A DNA stretch of 64,000 bases from positions 1,189,268-1,253,267 of the forward strand of contig NW_006497658.1 in NCBI RefSeq assembly GCF_000471905.2, read 5' to 3'. The stretch's first letter is position 1. Every line of letters begins with the position of its first letter. Of this stretch, positions 10,866 through 23,524 are shown piece after piece. Both the position numbers and the translations under genes were made by a program. Below the pieces are notes generated by a model. The model was given only the letters and a program-made list of their open reading frames with translations. It was not told the DNA's origin and searched no databases. This DNA comes from Amborella trichopoda (lineage: Eukaryota > Streptophyta > Magnoliopsida > Amborellales > Amborellaceae).

Positions 10866-11595
10866 CGTTTAAACAACGTGTTCGAGGGTTAGCAAGGAAA
10901 TATTAAATATAAAATTAAGCTAAATCTCACGTTCGACCCAACCAGGAATCGAAGAAGAAAGAGATAAATGGCTCCGATTTGTGCATTAACGAATTAAGAT
11001 TTTTAAGAAAATAGAATTCCAGTGGATTTTAAAATTTGCACAAATATAAGTGTCTTCTGAGTGCCCAAAACAAGAAAAAAATTTCAAATTGGATTTAGAT
11101 AAAAATTGAGGATAAAATGAGTTAGCATTTTTCATTGGCCACTTCATCCTTTCTCGTTTTTCTCAGTTGATATTAAAGAGAGAAGCGCCAATAAGAGAAA
11201 ATGACCATTAACCACCAGCAAATGAGAAAGTCATTGTTTTAGAAAAACACTCAGCAACACAGTTCATCTGATACAATATGATGTGGCTGGAAAATGAAGA
11301 GAAAGGAGCACCAAAAGCATAGCCCAAGTTAACATTTACCATACCAATTTGAAACGAACAGATAAGTGAGAGAAACTGAAGCAAAACTTCAGCACGACTC
11401 CTAAACACATACATGTTCATGAGGAGACTTTGGGAAACCATGCTATTCGAAAGGTGAAAAAGGTCTCCCGATACTATGAAAAGCTCTAAATTAAATGAAG
11501 AACAGAGATCAATTTTGATAAAAGTTGTGTAGAACCCATTTTATCAAATACCGGGACTTTGGTTTTATCCAACAATTACAAGATCACATCATGTG
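10866..11595. other. Intergenic, 3' flank of CPI1-like gene
   Basis: Lies downstream of the minus-strand CPI1-like stop codon (11596-11598), so part of it may be old 3' untranslated sequence. Nothing else is recognised. Confidence 0.4.
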
Positions 11596-14500
11596 TTATG
11601 ATAACCATGGAAAACCTGGTTCTTGGCACTGGTTTGTAGATGAGATATTCGTTACGGGCCCAATATATAAGCGCCATAAATCCAATAATATGGTTACGAG
11701 CAATGCTAGCAGCCAGAGCACCAATAGCCACCCTCGATAGTGTCCATGGATCACTGGGATGTGTCCATGGATCACTGGGCTTCTCATCCAATCTATTGAA
11801 AGAAACAAAGATGAATCCCAATTTTTAAAGCTTTAAAGGCTCAAAAAAAGGCTTCTTTTTTCTTTTTTTTTGTTGGGGGGGAAGGGGGGGGTGGGTTGTA
11901 TGGAGCGCGCACACACACAGCAGCTTCACTGTGGTAAAGATGGTCTGCTTTTAGACGAGGACAGGTGTGTGCTTCTAAGAGTCTGCTCGTAGAAGATTGT
12001 GGAAATATGTGTGTCCGGGTGGGTGTGAGAGAGAGAGATTTGCAGTCGCAAAGATGAGTTGCTCCTAGATAAGTATTGATACAGCATGTCCCCGTTTGTT
12101 AGAAAAATACTAAAAATCCAAGTATATGTCATTCAATATAAAAGTGGTTGACCTCTCTATCCAGTGTTCAATAAATGAATTCAACATAGAGAGAAATTTA
12201 GAAAAAGACTAGGAGAAATAGAATGATTGCCATAACATCTAATACATATATGAAATACATTGTTACCTATAAATTCATTTCCAAATGTCCTCTTAAAAAA
12301 TGAAATGTAACGCATAGTATAGCTATTAGATATCAACACATACCTTATAAACATCGGAAAGCTTACAATAAAATAAATTGCATAGAATAAGGACCCTATC
12401 ATGTACATTGATGCCCGAGCCACAAAGTCATAGTAAGGGAACTGCATGAGTTTGCAAATCAAAGAAAATATTATGAAATTGCAGACAGAGCAACAACATG
12501 AACAAGCAATGAGTCTCATGTTTATGTTGCAGATGACGTGAACACAAGTTAGAATGTCATAGCAAGCAGCGTAAGTATACTTCCTTCTCTTATAAGGCAA
12601 GACTACTGTAATCCAATGGATTATGGAAAACATAATCCATTAAGTTCATCATCATTCATTGCTATAATGGACATTGATGAAGAGAGACTGGAACACCCAC
12701 AAGTTTAAGAGGAGTACTACATTTTGTATATGATATCAATATTTTACAAAATGAAATGGCAAGATATGAAAATCTTCACCCACAAGTTTAACCAACTTAA
12801 AAATGTAAGGGGTTGTTTGAATGACAGCTAATCTCATCAAGAGTAGACTATCTGATCAGAAGTTAATATAGTCTCCATAAAAGAAATGCATCTTAACTGG
12901 AAATAGCGTACATCTCATGGAGTTCAATAAATAAGAAAAGTCTAGCATGAAGCAAAAATATACCAAATATAGTATTCTCTTGAAGAGTAACTTACATTGG
13001 AGAGGTACATTTCTCTTGAAGAGTAACTTACATTTCAAAGCAAGGTTAAAGAGGTACAAAACATATGTAGAATACTTAGGGATTGGTCCAACAAATTCGA
13101 TGGTAAAAGTGTATCCAGCATGTTCAACATAATTTAAAAGTCTATATTACACCCATGAGCTTGAGAACTACAACAAATATATACCTTCAAATTTATCTAT
13201 TGCATATGGATTGAACACAAACCATGACCTCACCTAGTAAGAACCACCAAAATAAAACTCAAACATGCAAACACAAGGACCAAAAATGGAATATACAATG
13301 CCATATTTATTCCACTTGATCTCTAGGGGGTCTTTTGTATACCTAGAAATACATTTCTAGAAATGTTTTTCAGTGGAGATGGTACATTTCTGGTGTTTGG
13401 ATCAAAATTTTGGGACCGAAAAGTATTTCAGCCTGTAATTGTTTTCCACATTTCAGGCCAAAAATAAAGAAATTTGTATCATTGTCTTTACCCTTCGAAA
13501 TTTATTGCTAGCCAGATTTCCCGGTTACGAAGACTGAAGTAAATGTCATTACATTGATTTGAAGATTCCAAGAAAAATATCAATTCACTGCCCAAAAGCC
13601 CATAGCCTATTATTGTTAAATAATACTAATAATAACAAAAACAACAACAAGAAACTATAGCCCAATACTCATGAAAACAAAGATGAAGAATTAAATAATA
13701 ATAATAATAATAATAACAATAATAGCAACTACAACAACAACAATAAAAAACTACAGCCCAATACTCATGAAAACAAAGATGAAGAACTCTTTCATTGACG
13801 TTGATCATGATAGAATAAATAAGTTATCTGGTTGTAAGAAAGACTAAAGAATAATACCCACCGCTATGCAAGCAATGTAACAACAACATCAGGTTCTACA
13901 ATTTTTATGGAAAAATCACTAACCTTAACCCAGTAGTGATCACTCCTACACTTGCTCCTATCGTCCTGTATGAAAAATTGAAAATAAGAGAAAAAGTATA
14001 TCACACTTCCCAAGTTATGGTTTGGGCACTGTCGCAATCAGGAAGTTTCAAATTCTAAGAAGTTGAATGGCACACAGGAATAAGGACACAATTAAAAGAA
14101 ATGCATAACATTTTTTTCCCATGAAACTACTGCATAACTGATTACATATAAAAGATAAAAGCCATATAAACTATCAAATAATTCTTAAAGAAACTGAAAA
14201 GAAATAAGTTCATACATACATCACAGATTTCTAAAATACACACACCTTCTGATTGGACATGTACTCAGGCATTTGATGAGTTAATATCGTTTTAAGGAAG
14301 ATGTGCTGTAAATGATATTTCACACGCTCCTAAAGAGATAAACTTCGAAGCAAGTCTTTCTACCAGTATTACAATTATCAAATTGGTGGACATTTCATGA
14401 GTGTTCTTTTTTCCCTCTATTCTGAAGCACATGTCTATGCAATCTCAGTCATTCTCTCCTTATATTAAAATTGTTAATTATAAAGTACATGTTGGTGACA

Positions 14501-14699
14501 CCTAAGAAAACATATTCAGATACAGAGTAGATAGTCAAATCTATAAACGATATTCCATTGCATCATGACCAAATTAAGTTGCGGCACACATCATCAGACA
14601 AAGTCACAAAAACAAAATATTTGAACATAAATGAGATATGAAAATCACCTTTCCAATTAGAAACAATGGTATCAAGAATGAAGGATGCCACCACCAATC
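11596..14699 (-). pseudogene. CPI1: Cycloeucalenol cycloisomerase-like gene, exon remnants
   Basis: In plants CPI1 opens the 9,19-cyclopropane ring of cycloeucalenol to give obtusifoliol in sterol synthesis at the endoplasmic reticulum; the normal protein is about 280 residues with many membrane segments. Minus-strand exons seen: 14699-14649 (reads FLIPLFLIGK after a frame slip); 13965-13924 (DDRSKCRSDHYWVK, clean AG and GT borders); 12441-12344 (FPYYDFVARASMYMIGSL then FYAIYFIVSFPMFI, 98 bp, borders tgcag and gtatgt); 11792-11596 (LDEKPSDPWT, LSRVAIGALAAS, then LLDLWRLYIGP to PGFPWLS and TAA). The last two join correctly through a split arginine codon. Defects: a 21-bp tandem duplication repeating SDPWT, a 1-bp insertion after LAAS that shifts the frame, no recognisable N-terminal exons, and weak or missing middle exons (possible traces near 13110-13060 and 12570-12510). 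Most likely a pseudogene; a sequencing error could explain the single frameshift but not the missing exons. Confidence 0.72.
12615..12641. other. Hairpin of a short dispersed repeat
   Basis: AATGGATTA at 12615-12623 and TAATCCATT at 12633-12641 flank a tggaaaaca-type loop. The same stem-loop design (CAATGGACTA, tgaaaaacc, TAGTCCATTG) occurs at 36482-36510 in GMP synthase intron 4. Confidence 0.6.
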
Positions 14700-16008
14700 C
14701 TAAAAGCAAGTACTCCAACTACTTAAAACTATGTCAATTAACCAAAAGACAATTACCTAAATTGTCAATCACAACAGTGCGAGAATACAAAGAACATTGC
14801 ATGGAAATAATCGTTTGAAGAATTTGGATATTCTATTTGTGGACATTACAATCATGGGTATTAAATGGAAATAATCTATTGCAAACAACATCAACCAATA
14901 AATGAGTCCAAGCATGATGCAGTTTCCCAAGATAACTTGTCAATCTTGCAAACATGTCATATGGACCAGTGAAAAGCAAATAGATGATGAAATCTCTTAC
15001 GAATCGTAACATTGATGATGCAAAACTAATGCTCTCAAACTTAAGGTTGCAAAAACAACTCACAAATTTAAATAAGCAAACATGAACCCATAAAATCTGA
15101 CTTAATGAAAGGAGAAACCCACAGGAAGTGAAAAACTGTAAGAATAAGCAAATCAGAACACAATAAAAATCAATTTTGAGGAAATGTCATATTTCTCATA
15201 AGAAAGTACAATGCAGCTAGTATATTAGCCTCAAAATCCTGTATAACAAAGGCTATCAAGAAGATAAATATCTCGGCCTGGTTCTTTTCTTGGGTAATTC
15301 CGCATTACGATTTAATCTTGGGAAATCAAGCCCATTTCAGGATTCTATCTCGGTTTCACTCGCGGCTCCGCATCATCAATTTTCAAGGAATAAGAGATAT
15401 CTATCTTCTTTCAAAAAGAGAGTAATATGGGTCAAACATCACTACGACTGAAATGATAACATTTGAAATTTTATGAAATCAAAAGTTTCAATTTTAAAAC
15501 AAAGTGTGTTCCAAACTTCTAATGCAAAAAACACTATAGGATCAAAGAGCACCAACTTCATATAACTTGTAGGGAGCAATGATTCTAAGGGTGAGAGTAA
15601 GCCAAAAGGGTGTAAAAATATCTCACCCTATCGTCTTACTGGGAGTTGGGAGCTTCTTCAGAACCCGAAGAAAAAAGAGGTAAATCAATATAAAGACCCA
15701 GTATCAGGAATAATGTCAAACTAAGAAAAACCAACATGAAAATGCAAAGCAGGAATAACATGAATCAAGAAAAACCAAAATGAAAATTCAAAGCAAAAGT
15801 ATAATGAGAAGAATCAAGATGTACCACATGGAAATTCGCACTCAGCATGTTGCTAAATATAGAAAAAAAATAAGAACTACATTTTCATATTGAAGAGACA
15901 AAACCACTAAGAACACTGAAAGCAATATTAAAAAAATAAAAAATCATCAAATAAACATCTATGATTTTGGAAAAGAGACATTTGATTTCTTTGCACTCAG
16001 AAAACTTT
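14700..16008. other. Region expected to hold the missing CPI1 5' exons
   Basis: Upstream of the first recognisable CPI1-like exon on the minus strand. I looked for the conserved N-terminal segment (WGE.FF..YTPFWLT) and did not find it. A 76-codon minus-strand frame at 15063-14833 has no family resemblance. A less AT-rich patch at 15270-15400 is unexplained. Confidence 0.4.
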
Positions 16009-16495
16009 TTTTTTTTTTTTTTTTGAGAAAGTCGACTGTATCACAATAGACTAAAACCCAAAAAAAAAACAAAAAAACAATAACAAAACAAAACAAAGTG
16101 GATCTAATTTACAAAATGAGAAAAATGGATTCCAAGTATCGCTACCCCATCAAAAAATTAGTAAAAGAAAGAAGAAAAAAATGCACAATAGAATCTGATT
16201 GAATTAATGAAGTTCTTTTTTTTTTTGAAGTACTACTGCACTTGACACCGTACTATCCGGACAAGAACAATTAACAACAAATGTTTAACAACTAATGGTC
16301 AGTAATTGGGACCTGTTAATAAAAAGAAGGACATTTGATCAAAATTAAATTTAGTGTTCCAAAAACATTAATTATATGGGCAAATTAATTAATGAAGAAA
16401 TACTAAAAAGTGAATATATGAATACATAAAAAATAACAAGTAAATCCCTACCCATTAAGACGTACTCTCTCTCTCTATCCTCTCTTTCTCACTCT
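16009..16495. repeat. Dispersed repeat, pair with 3356-3837
   Basis: Carries the same block order as the copy at 3356-3837, ending like it in a CT-rich run (16465-16495). It has extra poly(T) and poly(A) stretches. It is non-coding and may be a degraded non-autonomous transposon. Confidence 0.6.
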
Positions 16496-16601
16496 TCGAT
16501 TGTGAGCGCACAACGAATTGATAAATACAGGGCGAAAATTTACTATGGTAATAATCAGATAATTTTACATGGCCGGCCGAAATTGGTGCATTCTTTTTAG
16601 A

Positions 16602-16972
16602 AACTACACAACAAGTTAGAGCCCACCTCAAAAAATTTCACTAGAAGATGTTGTCTTGATGTCCAAATATCATCAAATTGATTATTTTTACATCAAGATG
16701 CATAGATAAGAGAAAAAAATGGATTTCAAGTTTTGAAATAGTACATATTGTAACACACTTTTCGTACCATTAGTTTCAAGATTTTCAAGATTTTCAAGTT
16801 TTCATAGATTTCGGATCTACACTCTGTTTTTGACGTTTTAAATGTTATAATTAAATATAAAATATATTTTAAGGTTATCACAAGTACTTTTAGTATTGAA
16901 ACCACATTCTTTATACTATTTGAAGATATGTTTACTTTGATTGTTTAGAGCCACAAGCTATATACAAACGTA
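16602..16972. mobile_element. Mutator-like MITE, gagcc-type ends
   Basis: Begins gttagagcccacctcaaa and ends gattgtttagagcc..ctatatacaaac, matching the intact copy at 58599-58945 (ttgtttagagcctaggctc end). Interior blocks ttcactagaagat, gttgtcttgatgtccaaata and ttagtattgaaaccacatt agree with that copy. Its left terminal palindrome is degraded. Confidence 0.65.
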
Positions 16973-17861
16973 CAACACTAAATGCTTCTCCAAATTAAGA
17001 ACTTTTTTGTTTGACTTTAAATACCCCTACTTTTCAAGCATGTCCCCTCCTCTCTTCCCTTTTTTTTTCCAACCATCCCCTAAAAAAAAAATGGATTTCA
17101 AGTTTTAAAAATAGTACATATTGTAACATGCTTTTTGAATCGTTATTTTTTAAGATTTTCAAATTTTTATAGATCTGCTCGATCTACATTGTTTTTGAAG
17201 TTTTAAATTTTATAATTAAATATAAAATATACTTTAAGACTATCACAAGTATTTTTAGTATGAGAAAAGTTTATATAAGGTTGCAACCTTAAAATGTGGA
17301 ATCACATATGCACCTCAAAAATCTATCGAAAGTGTTGTTTTAATGTTGAAAAAATCTTCTAATCGATCATCTCGACATTGAGATATATGAATACGAGAAA
17401 AAACAAAAAATTTGAGTCCCAAAAATAGTGCATCTTGCAACACATTATCTAGACCATCTATTTTCAATATTTTCATATATTTATAGATCTACTTGATTTT
17501 AACCATTTTTGGAATTTAAAATTTTCTAATTAGATATGAAAATAGATTTCAAGATAATACTAAGAATTTTTTATAACAAAATTACATGTTATGACAAAAT
17601 TTTAAGGTGCGCCTTGATTGGATTGTTTAAGGTTGCATCTTTATAGAAACTGCTCCCTTTTAGTATTGAAACTACATTTCTTGATACTATTTAAAGATGT
17701 GTTTTACTTTGATTGTTTAGAACCTCGGCTATATACAAATGTACGACTCTAAATGCTTCTCCAAATTAATCGAAACCTTTTTGTTTTCCTTTATATACCC
17801 CAATTGGTACTTTTTAGGCATGGTCCCTGCCCCTCTTCCCTCCTTTCTCCAACCATCCCGA
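16713..17861. repeat. Tandem duplication of about 370 bp, second copy interrupted
   Basis: Block A (16713-17081) and block B (17082-17861) both run from atggatttcaagttttgaaa through gattgtttagagcc, ctatatacaaa, aaatgcttctccaaatta and ctcttccc to ccaaccatcccc. Block B is interrupted at 17262-17657 by a MITE with an exact 9-bp target duplication; without it B is about 375 bp. The duplication therefore came before the insertion. Confidence 0.85.
17262..17657. mobile_element. Mutator-like MITE with exact 9-bp target duplication
   Basis: A 396-bp element flanked on both sides by TTTTAGTAT (17253-17261 and 17658-17666). Its boundaries are confirmed because it interrupts one unit of a tandem duplication whose other unit is uninterrupted. 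The ends are imperfect inverted repeats: gagaaaagtttatataagg on the left, and ggttgcatctttatag to gctccc on the right. The left end includes the palindrome aggttgcaacct. It has no coding capacity. The 9-bp duplication is the hallmark of Mutator superfamily elements, and this copy defines the family for the more worn copies in the window. Confidence 0.88.
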
Positions 17862-18239
17862 TGTACAAAAATGAATTTTATTGAAAGAAAAATTCGTTCT
17901 TTTTTTTTCGCCACATTTTCTACTTTATCTGTGTGAGCTGTTGTGACAAAAAATGTGTTAAACTGTCTATCTGGTACATTTTTTGTACGGGACATGCTCT
18001 ATATTCAACTTGTGCCAACCTGGCACAACAATCTACCTTATTGTGCCGAACTGGTTTATGTGCTAAATGATACAAGTCGATTTGGCACATTTTGTGCCAG
18101 ACCGACACACCTTTGGCATCATGTTTTTGAAATATGGGTTAAAATCATAGTCAGCAAGCCCCATTTTTCTCATAAAAAAATATGCCTTTTGTTCATGAAA
18201 AAGTTTGTTTAAAGCTTTATAAAAAATTGGTTCCAAAAA

Positions 18240-18680
18240 TACCTTTCTTGTTTTACCTATATACTTTTTTTTTGAAATATGAATACCTTTTACCTATTTT
18301 ATGTAATTTCTATTTTTATATTTTTTTCCTATATTTTATGTAACTTCTATTTTCATACATTTTTCTTTTTTAAAATATGAATATTTTTTTCTTATTTTAT
18401 GTACTTCTATTTTCATAAATGTTTCCTCTTTTATGTAACTTTTATTTTCATACCTGTTTTTTATTATGTAACTTCTATTTTCACACCTTTTTCTTATTGT
18501 ATGTAACCTCTATTTTCATATCTTCTTCTTTTTTGAAAGATGAATATCTTTTCTTATTTTATTTAACTTCGATTTTTATACCTTTTTTTCTATTTAATGT
18601 AACTCCTATTTTAATATGTTTTGTCTATTATATGTAACTTACATTTTCAAACATATTTCCTATTTTATGTAACTTATATT
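18240..18680. repeat. T-rich degenerate minisatellite, about 36-40 bp unit
   Basis: Roughly eleven degenerate units of the form ttttatgtaacttctatttt plus catac and ctttttctta. The plus-strand open frame 18419-18637 only reads this repeat. Confidence 0.8.
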
Positions 18681-18828
18681 TTCATCTCCTAGCTCTCTCT
18701 CTCAAATGCAGCATCTCTTGCCCCTCATCTTCTCTATCTAAGCTCCCTAAATTTTTCGTGCATTTTTATTTTATTTTTGCTATAGTTAGCTTAAAGCATT
18801 TAATGAGAAATTTACAGCGCATTTCTTG

Positions 18829-19123
18829 AAGGACCTGGTTTCTATGATAGGCCACATGTGTAGAAATGTGGGCTTATTAATAAATCTATTTTTTTGGACT
18901 CAATTTTTAAAGACATGTAATCTCTAACATGGAGATCGTGAATATGAAATAATAAGTACATTTTAAAAACTAGAAATAATAATTTTAGTAAAAAAACATT
19001 TGAACCATTAGTTTCTATTGTTTTTAGATGGCACACCTACTTGCATCCATCTTTAAGATGCTTTACATTTTTTAGACTGCATATGTAGTCATGCGGTCCA
19101 ATCCGCATGAAATAATTTTCCTT
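18829..19123. mobile_element. MITE-like dispersed repeat, family F2
   Basis: Full-length match to 9811-10100. The left part carries a near-palindrome, ccacatgtgtagaaatgtggg, and the right part catatgtagtcatgcggtcc, which suggests folded ends. It is non-coding. Confidence 0.65.
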
Positions 19124-19930
19124 TCTTGAACTATGCCTTATCTTTGATTTTGAATCTTTCTGGTGAATTTTATATTTAATTATGGATGATGGGATAAGAG
19201 TTATGGCTAATGAGATATCTAAATTGATTGATTTAATTATATTAGTTTAATAAAATGTTTATGAATGAATTAGTGATGGATTTGGCACATTTTTATTTTT
19301 AAAATTTCAAATTTTTTAAGCTTATCTGATTTTGTCACTCCGATTTTATAAGCCTAATCCGATATATAAACAATATTTTTATTGAGAGTATTTTTTCTGA
19401 TCCGTATTTTTTATTTGATTTTTTCATCCGACTTTTTAAAATAAAACTGATTTATTTCCGATTTTATGGTGAGCGGATATATTAATATTCCCCGACTAGC
19501 TAACTATGATTAAAAGAGTGGATATTTTGGTACAAAGATTTAATGTTTTACTTGGAGGGTGATTGTAAATAAAAATAATATTGGAGTTAATAATGTGATA
19601 TCAAAAGTGTTATAGGGAAGGATGCCTGTAAAGTACATGTTGGAGGTATCTATAATTCTTTTTTTTCTTTATTATTATTATTTTTTTGGATCAGGGTTAG
19701 GAACTTGGGATGAATCAAACTTGAAATTAATCAAACTTTTTTATATAAAAGACAAAAAAGCTTATAAAGTGCAAGGCAATATGTCTAATAAAATCTTGGT
19801 ATTCATATCATTGGTATATACTATTGTCTCGATCTTTAGTGGTGGTTGAATCATTCTCTCTTCCTTGTTGTAATAGTACTTTTTTTTCAGATAAAAAAAG
19901 ATTTTCCATTGATTGCTCTTCCTCCACCCC

Positions 19931-20076
19931 TGCATATTAATTTTGGGAAATACGAACATTTGGGAGAAAAACTTTTTCTTATGATTTGTTGGACACTTTG
20001 TTTGCATATTATTTTTGGGAAATACGAACATTTGGGAGAAAAACTTTTTCTTATGATTTGTTGGACACTTTGTTTT
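19931..20076. repeat. 72-bp tandem duplication
   Basis: Units at 19931-20002 and 20003-20074 are nearly identical (tgcatatta.ttttgggaaa, tacgaacatttgggag, actttttcttatgatttg, ttggacactttgtt). Confidence 0.9.
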
Positions 20077-20659
20077 GGAACATATTAAATGCAAGTGATT
20101 TTTTTTTATAAAACTTTTTGTCAAATCATGATTCATGATTTAATCCTACTTTTAGTAAACTTATTTCATAGACCAAAGTTTAAATATTTCAGATCAATGT
20201 CTTTTTGGGCCTATTTTTACCTTTTTCAACTTCGTTTGTAAAAACAATATATATAAATATAAAATAAAAAAAATAACAAAGAATATGTAACTATATGATG
20301 GGATTGCATACTAGAAGATTATTTACCTTTGGTATGAAAACATCAATGGCATGTCTTTAGCCGCTCAATTTTTACAGCCAATGATTGCAGGTGATTGTAA
20401 CCGCCTTATACCAAACGATAAATGATTTTATTGTATGCTTTTCCTTACAAGATGTATTAATACTTAAATTTAAAAGTTTTAAAAATATATAATAAAATAA
20501 AAAGCATAAGCATATATGAGGCCACGTAATTTAAAAAATAGTGTAAAAAATTCAATTTAAAAGTTAGACCCCCAACATGTTTATGCTACCGTGCACTTAT
20601 TCTTTTTTCTATTAAATAGTTGCGGGTAGATATGATACCACGTTTATGGAAATATTTAG

Positions 20660-21025
20660 GGCCTGATTTGTATAACGTGTCAACCTTAGCAACAAAAGTA
20701 TGTAACTCTAAATATTTTCAAAAGATGTAGTTCCGGTGTCAGAAACTCTTGTGATAGCTTAAAAATATATTTTTAATTTTAATTATGAACTTTAAAGCTC
20801 CAAATTTATTGTAGATCGGGCAAAATTATAATCATTTATCACTTTTGAAAATAGAAAGTTTAAATAATGTGTTACAAGATGTATTATTTTTAAGGCTTGA
20901 AATCATTTATTCATGTCAATACATCTTGAGGTCTAGATGATCAATTTTAGGGTTTTACGGTGTTAGAATAACGTTTTTAGATAAATTTTTAAAGTCCACC
21001 CTACTTCAATAGTATAATGTTTTCT
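20660..21025. mobile_element. Mutator-like MITE, reverse orientation, eroded
   Basis: Carries the family interior in reverse: gataGcttaaaaatatattttt, gaactttaaagctcc, gtagatcgggc, gtgttacaagatgtatta, and gatgatcaattttagggttt. The terminal repeats are worn and no target duplication was resolved. Confidence 0.6.
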
Positions 21026-21332
21026 TTTTGGGTAATTTTAATTGTATAATGGTGTTTTTGTTTTGTTTTTTATTCAGTGGGGATGACGAGCCCCTACCTA
21101 TTTTTGAAATCATTAGTGGTTTTGAAATGTGTTAGGTGAAAATGGAAGCCTAAACTGCAAAAATTCTATAAAAGTGACAAAAGATGCAGCAATTACTATT
21201 TTCTACACGAACAATTGGCAAAAGGGTCTTTTGCTTTGCTCTTTCTTGCTCTCATTTAAGCCAAGCAGTTTATGTTTCTAGATGATATTATTTTCTTCGT
21301 ACAATTTCCACATTCTACTATTGACAATGGAT

Positions 21333-21870
21333 CAGTGTTCGCAAAATCGAACCAGAAAGGTTAACTGGACATCGGCCTGAATGCGGTTTAACTGGCCTAA
21401 CTGGTAAACTAGCCGATTCAACCGCTCTAACAGAGCAATTCCCAAACGGTCAAAAAAGTGTTGAAAAAAATAAAAATAAAATATATACTAAAATATAAAA
21501 AGCATATAAAGAATGATTAAAAAAAAACACATTCAAATGAAGTTGAAAATTAATTAAAAAAATAGATTTTAACCCATTTTATATCTTCCAAGAGCTATTT
21601 TTATTTTATTTTTTAAAAAGATGGAAAAATATAAAAGTGAGTATTAATGACCAAAACAAATTTTAATCTTTACCATAATGTAAAGAATATTTAAAAATGT
21701 ATTACAAATCAAATTTATTATTTTTTAGAATTTATATACATTTTTTTAATTTTAATATTTTTTTAAAATACCGTTCGATCACCTTAACCCCCAAAACCAA
21801 AACCGACCACTTGTCGATTCCGATCTAACCAAGCAGTTAGCGGTTAGATTGGGCTATTTTGCGAACAATG
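21333..21870. mobile_element. hAT-like non-autonomous element, 538 bp
   Basis: The termini CAGTGTTCGCAAAAT (left) and the complement of CATTGTTCGCAAAAT (right) match at 14 of 15 positions. The flanking 8-mers caatggat (21325-21332) and caatagat (21871-21878) differ at one base, as expected for an old hAT target duplication. Subterminal sequence is GC-richer (ggttaactggacatcgg; ccgaccacttgtcgattcc) around an AT-rich core with no coding capacity. Confidence 0.85.
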
Positions 21871-21879
21871 CAATAGATA

Positions 21880-22487
21880 GTGGCGATGAAACCGTTTTTC
21901 CACACATTAGTAAACATGGAAAAATCTATGTATAACCAAAAAGAATATATCCCTTAGGGAGTATATGTTTATTTGTTCCCTTCGGTAAATCGAACAAATA
22001 TTAGAAAACATTCGTTTTATGGATAGTTAGATCTAAGTATTTAGGAGCACAAAATCTATTTTTTTATTTATTTAAAATACTCTGGTAGAAGGCTTAAAAA
22101 GGGCAATGAGTAGGCTCCAAAGGACATAGTTAGAAGTAGTGAGAAACGATATTGAGACTTATAGCCCATGTATGATCCTTAATAAAGCAGAATTGTGAAC
22201 TAGGATTCGTGTAGTCGACCCTAATTAGTTGAAAAAATGCTTTGATGATGATAATAATTGAAAATAATCGAGTATTAGTTCCAAAGTGGATCCAAATATT
22301 TCAAATTGAAAAATTTCCTAAGTTGCTATTTTTTATGAGTGAATAATGTATAGTGTGCTTCCGTAGGATAATGCTACACAATACAAATAATATAACGAAA
22401 GATGCTTGAGGCCTTTCATGAAAAAAGAAGAAAAAATATAGATTTTTAATGCAAAATATCATTTAAATAGTCAATCCACTATATAAA
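21880..22487. other. Intergenic, nothing recognised
   Basis: AT-rich sequence with no coding frame over 60 codons and no repeat partner noticed. Confidence 0.4.
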
Positions 22488-22874
22488 GCGTGTGACTTGT
22501 ATAAGGCTGACACCCCAACCAATCAAACTAAAGTGCACCTTCAAATAGTATCAAGACATGTTATTTCAGTATTACAAATATTTTTTTTGTCTGAAAATAT
22601 ATTTTTATCTCTAGTATAACATTTAAAGATTTAAAAATAGTGTAGATCAAGTCGAGCTATGAAAATTTGAAAATTTTGAAAATCGACGTTATAGATAGTA
22701 CGTTACAAGATGCACTATGTCCAAGACTTGAAGTCTATTTTTTATCATTTCTGTACATCTAGAGACTGAGATGATCGAATTAAAGATTTTTTAAATAACC
22801 CCTTCTAGTGAATTTATGAGATACGCCCTAATTTAATTGATTAAGACCTCACCCTTATATAAACTTTAGCCCTG
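22488..22874. mobile_element. Mutator-like MITE, reverse orientation
   Basis: Starts at the gtgtgacttgtataaggctg end, contains the reversed family blocks (gtgcaccttcaaatagtatc, aatatatttttatctc, gtagatcaagtcgagc, gatgcactatgtccaagac, tgagatgatcgaat) and ends cacccttatataaacttt, the reverse complement of the family's left end. Confidence 0.7.
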
Positions 22875-22879
22875 TGTAA

Positions 22880-23520
22880 AACAGTAACTATGTTTTCTAT
22901 TACTGCGAGATCAAAGCCGTAGGTGAGGGAACGACAATTACGAATTTCAACAAACGAAAAGTTTTGAGCCACAGGTGAGATCATAGCTAGCAAGTTGGCA
23001 CCATAAAATTGAAAATAAATTGTTTTTATTTTAAAAAGTTGGATGAAAAAACTTGGAAAAAATATATGGATCGGCAAACATACTTCATATAAAAATATTG
23101 CTAATATATCATATTAGGCTAAAAAAATTGTAGTAAAAAAATAGGATAAATTTATAATATTATAAATTTTAAAATTCTAAAAAATAAAAATTATGTCAAA
23201 GCCATCAATAACTAATTCATCCATAAAAACTTTACTAGACAAATATAATTAAATCAATTAATTTAGATGCCTCGTAACTTTCATCCAATCATCTAATATT
23301 AAATACATAATTAACTAGTATATATCAAAAAAAAAGTACCATATAAATCTAACCATTTAATACTTTAAAAAACATCACACCTACTTATTACATACCAAAA
23401 ACAAATATACTATATAAATTTATTCAGTAAATACTTTAACATTACTACATAAATTCATTAAACGCTTAAAACATCATACCTATCTAGTTGGTACCAAAAA
23501 AAGTTACACAATTTTTGTTT
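22880..23520. other. Intergenic, nothing recognised
   Basis: Very AT-rich. The minus-strand frame 23077-22841 runs into the neighbouring MITE and shows no family resemblance. Confidence 0.4.
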
Positions 23521-23524
23521 TGGG

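Noticed and set aside
12181..12633. A 150-codon minus-strand gene
   Set aside because: Only the middle (12441-12344) is meaningful; it is one CPI1-like exon with the frame running on through both introns.
14833..15063. Missing CPI1 exon on the minus strand
   Set aside because: The translated segment does not match the conserved WGE.FF..YTPFWLT or later CPI1 blocks.
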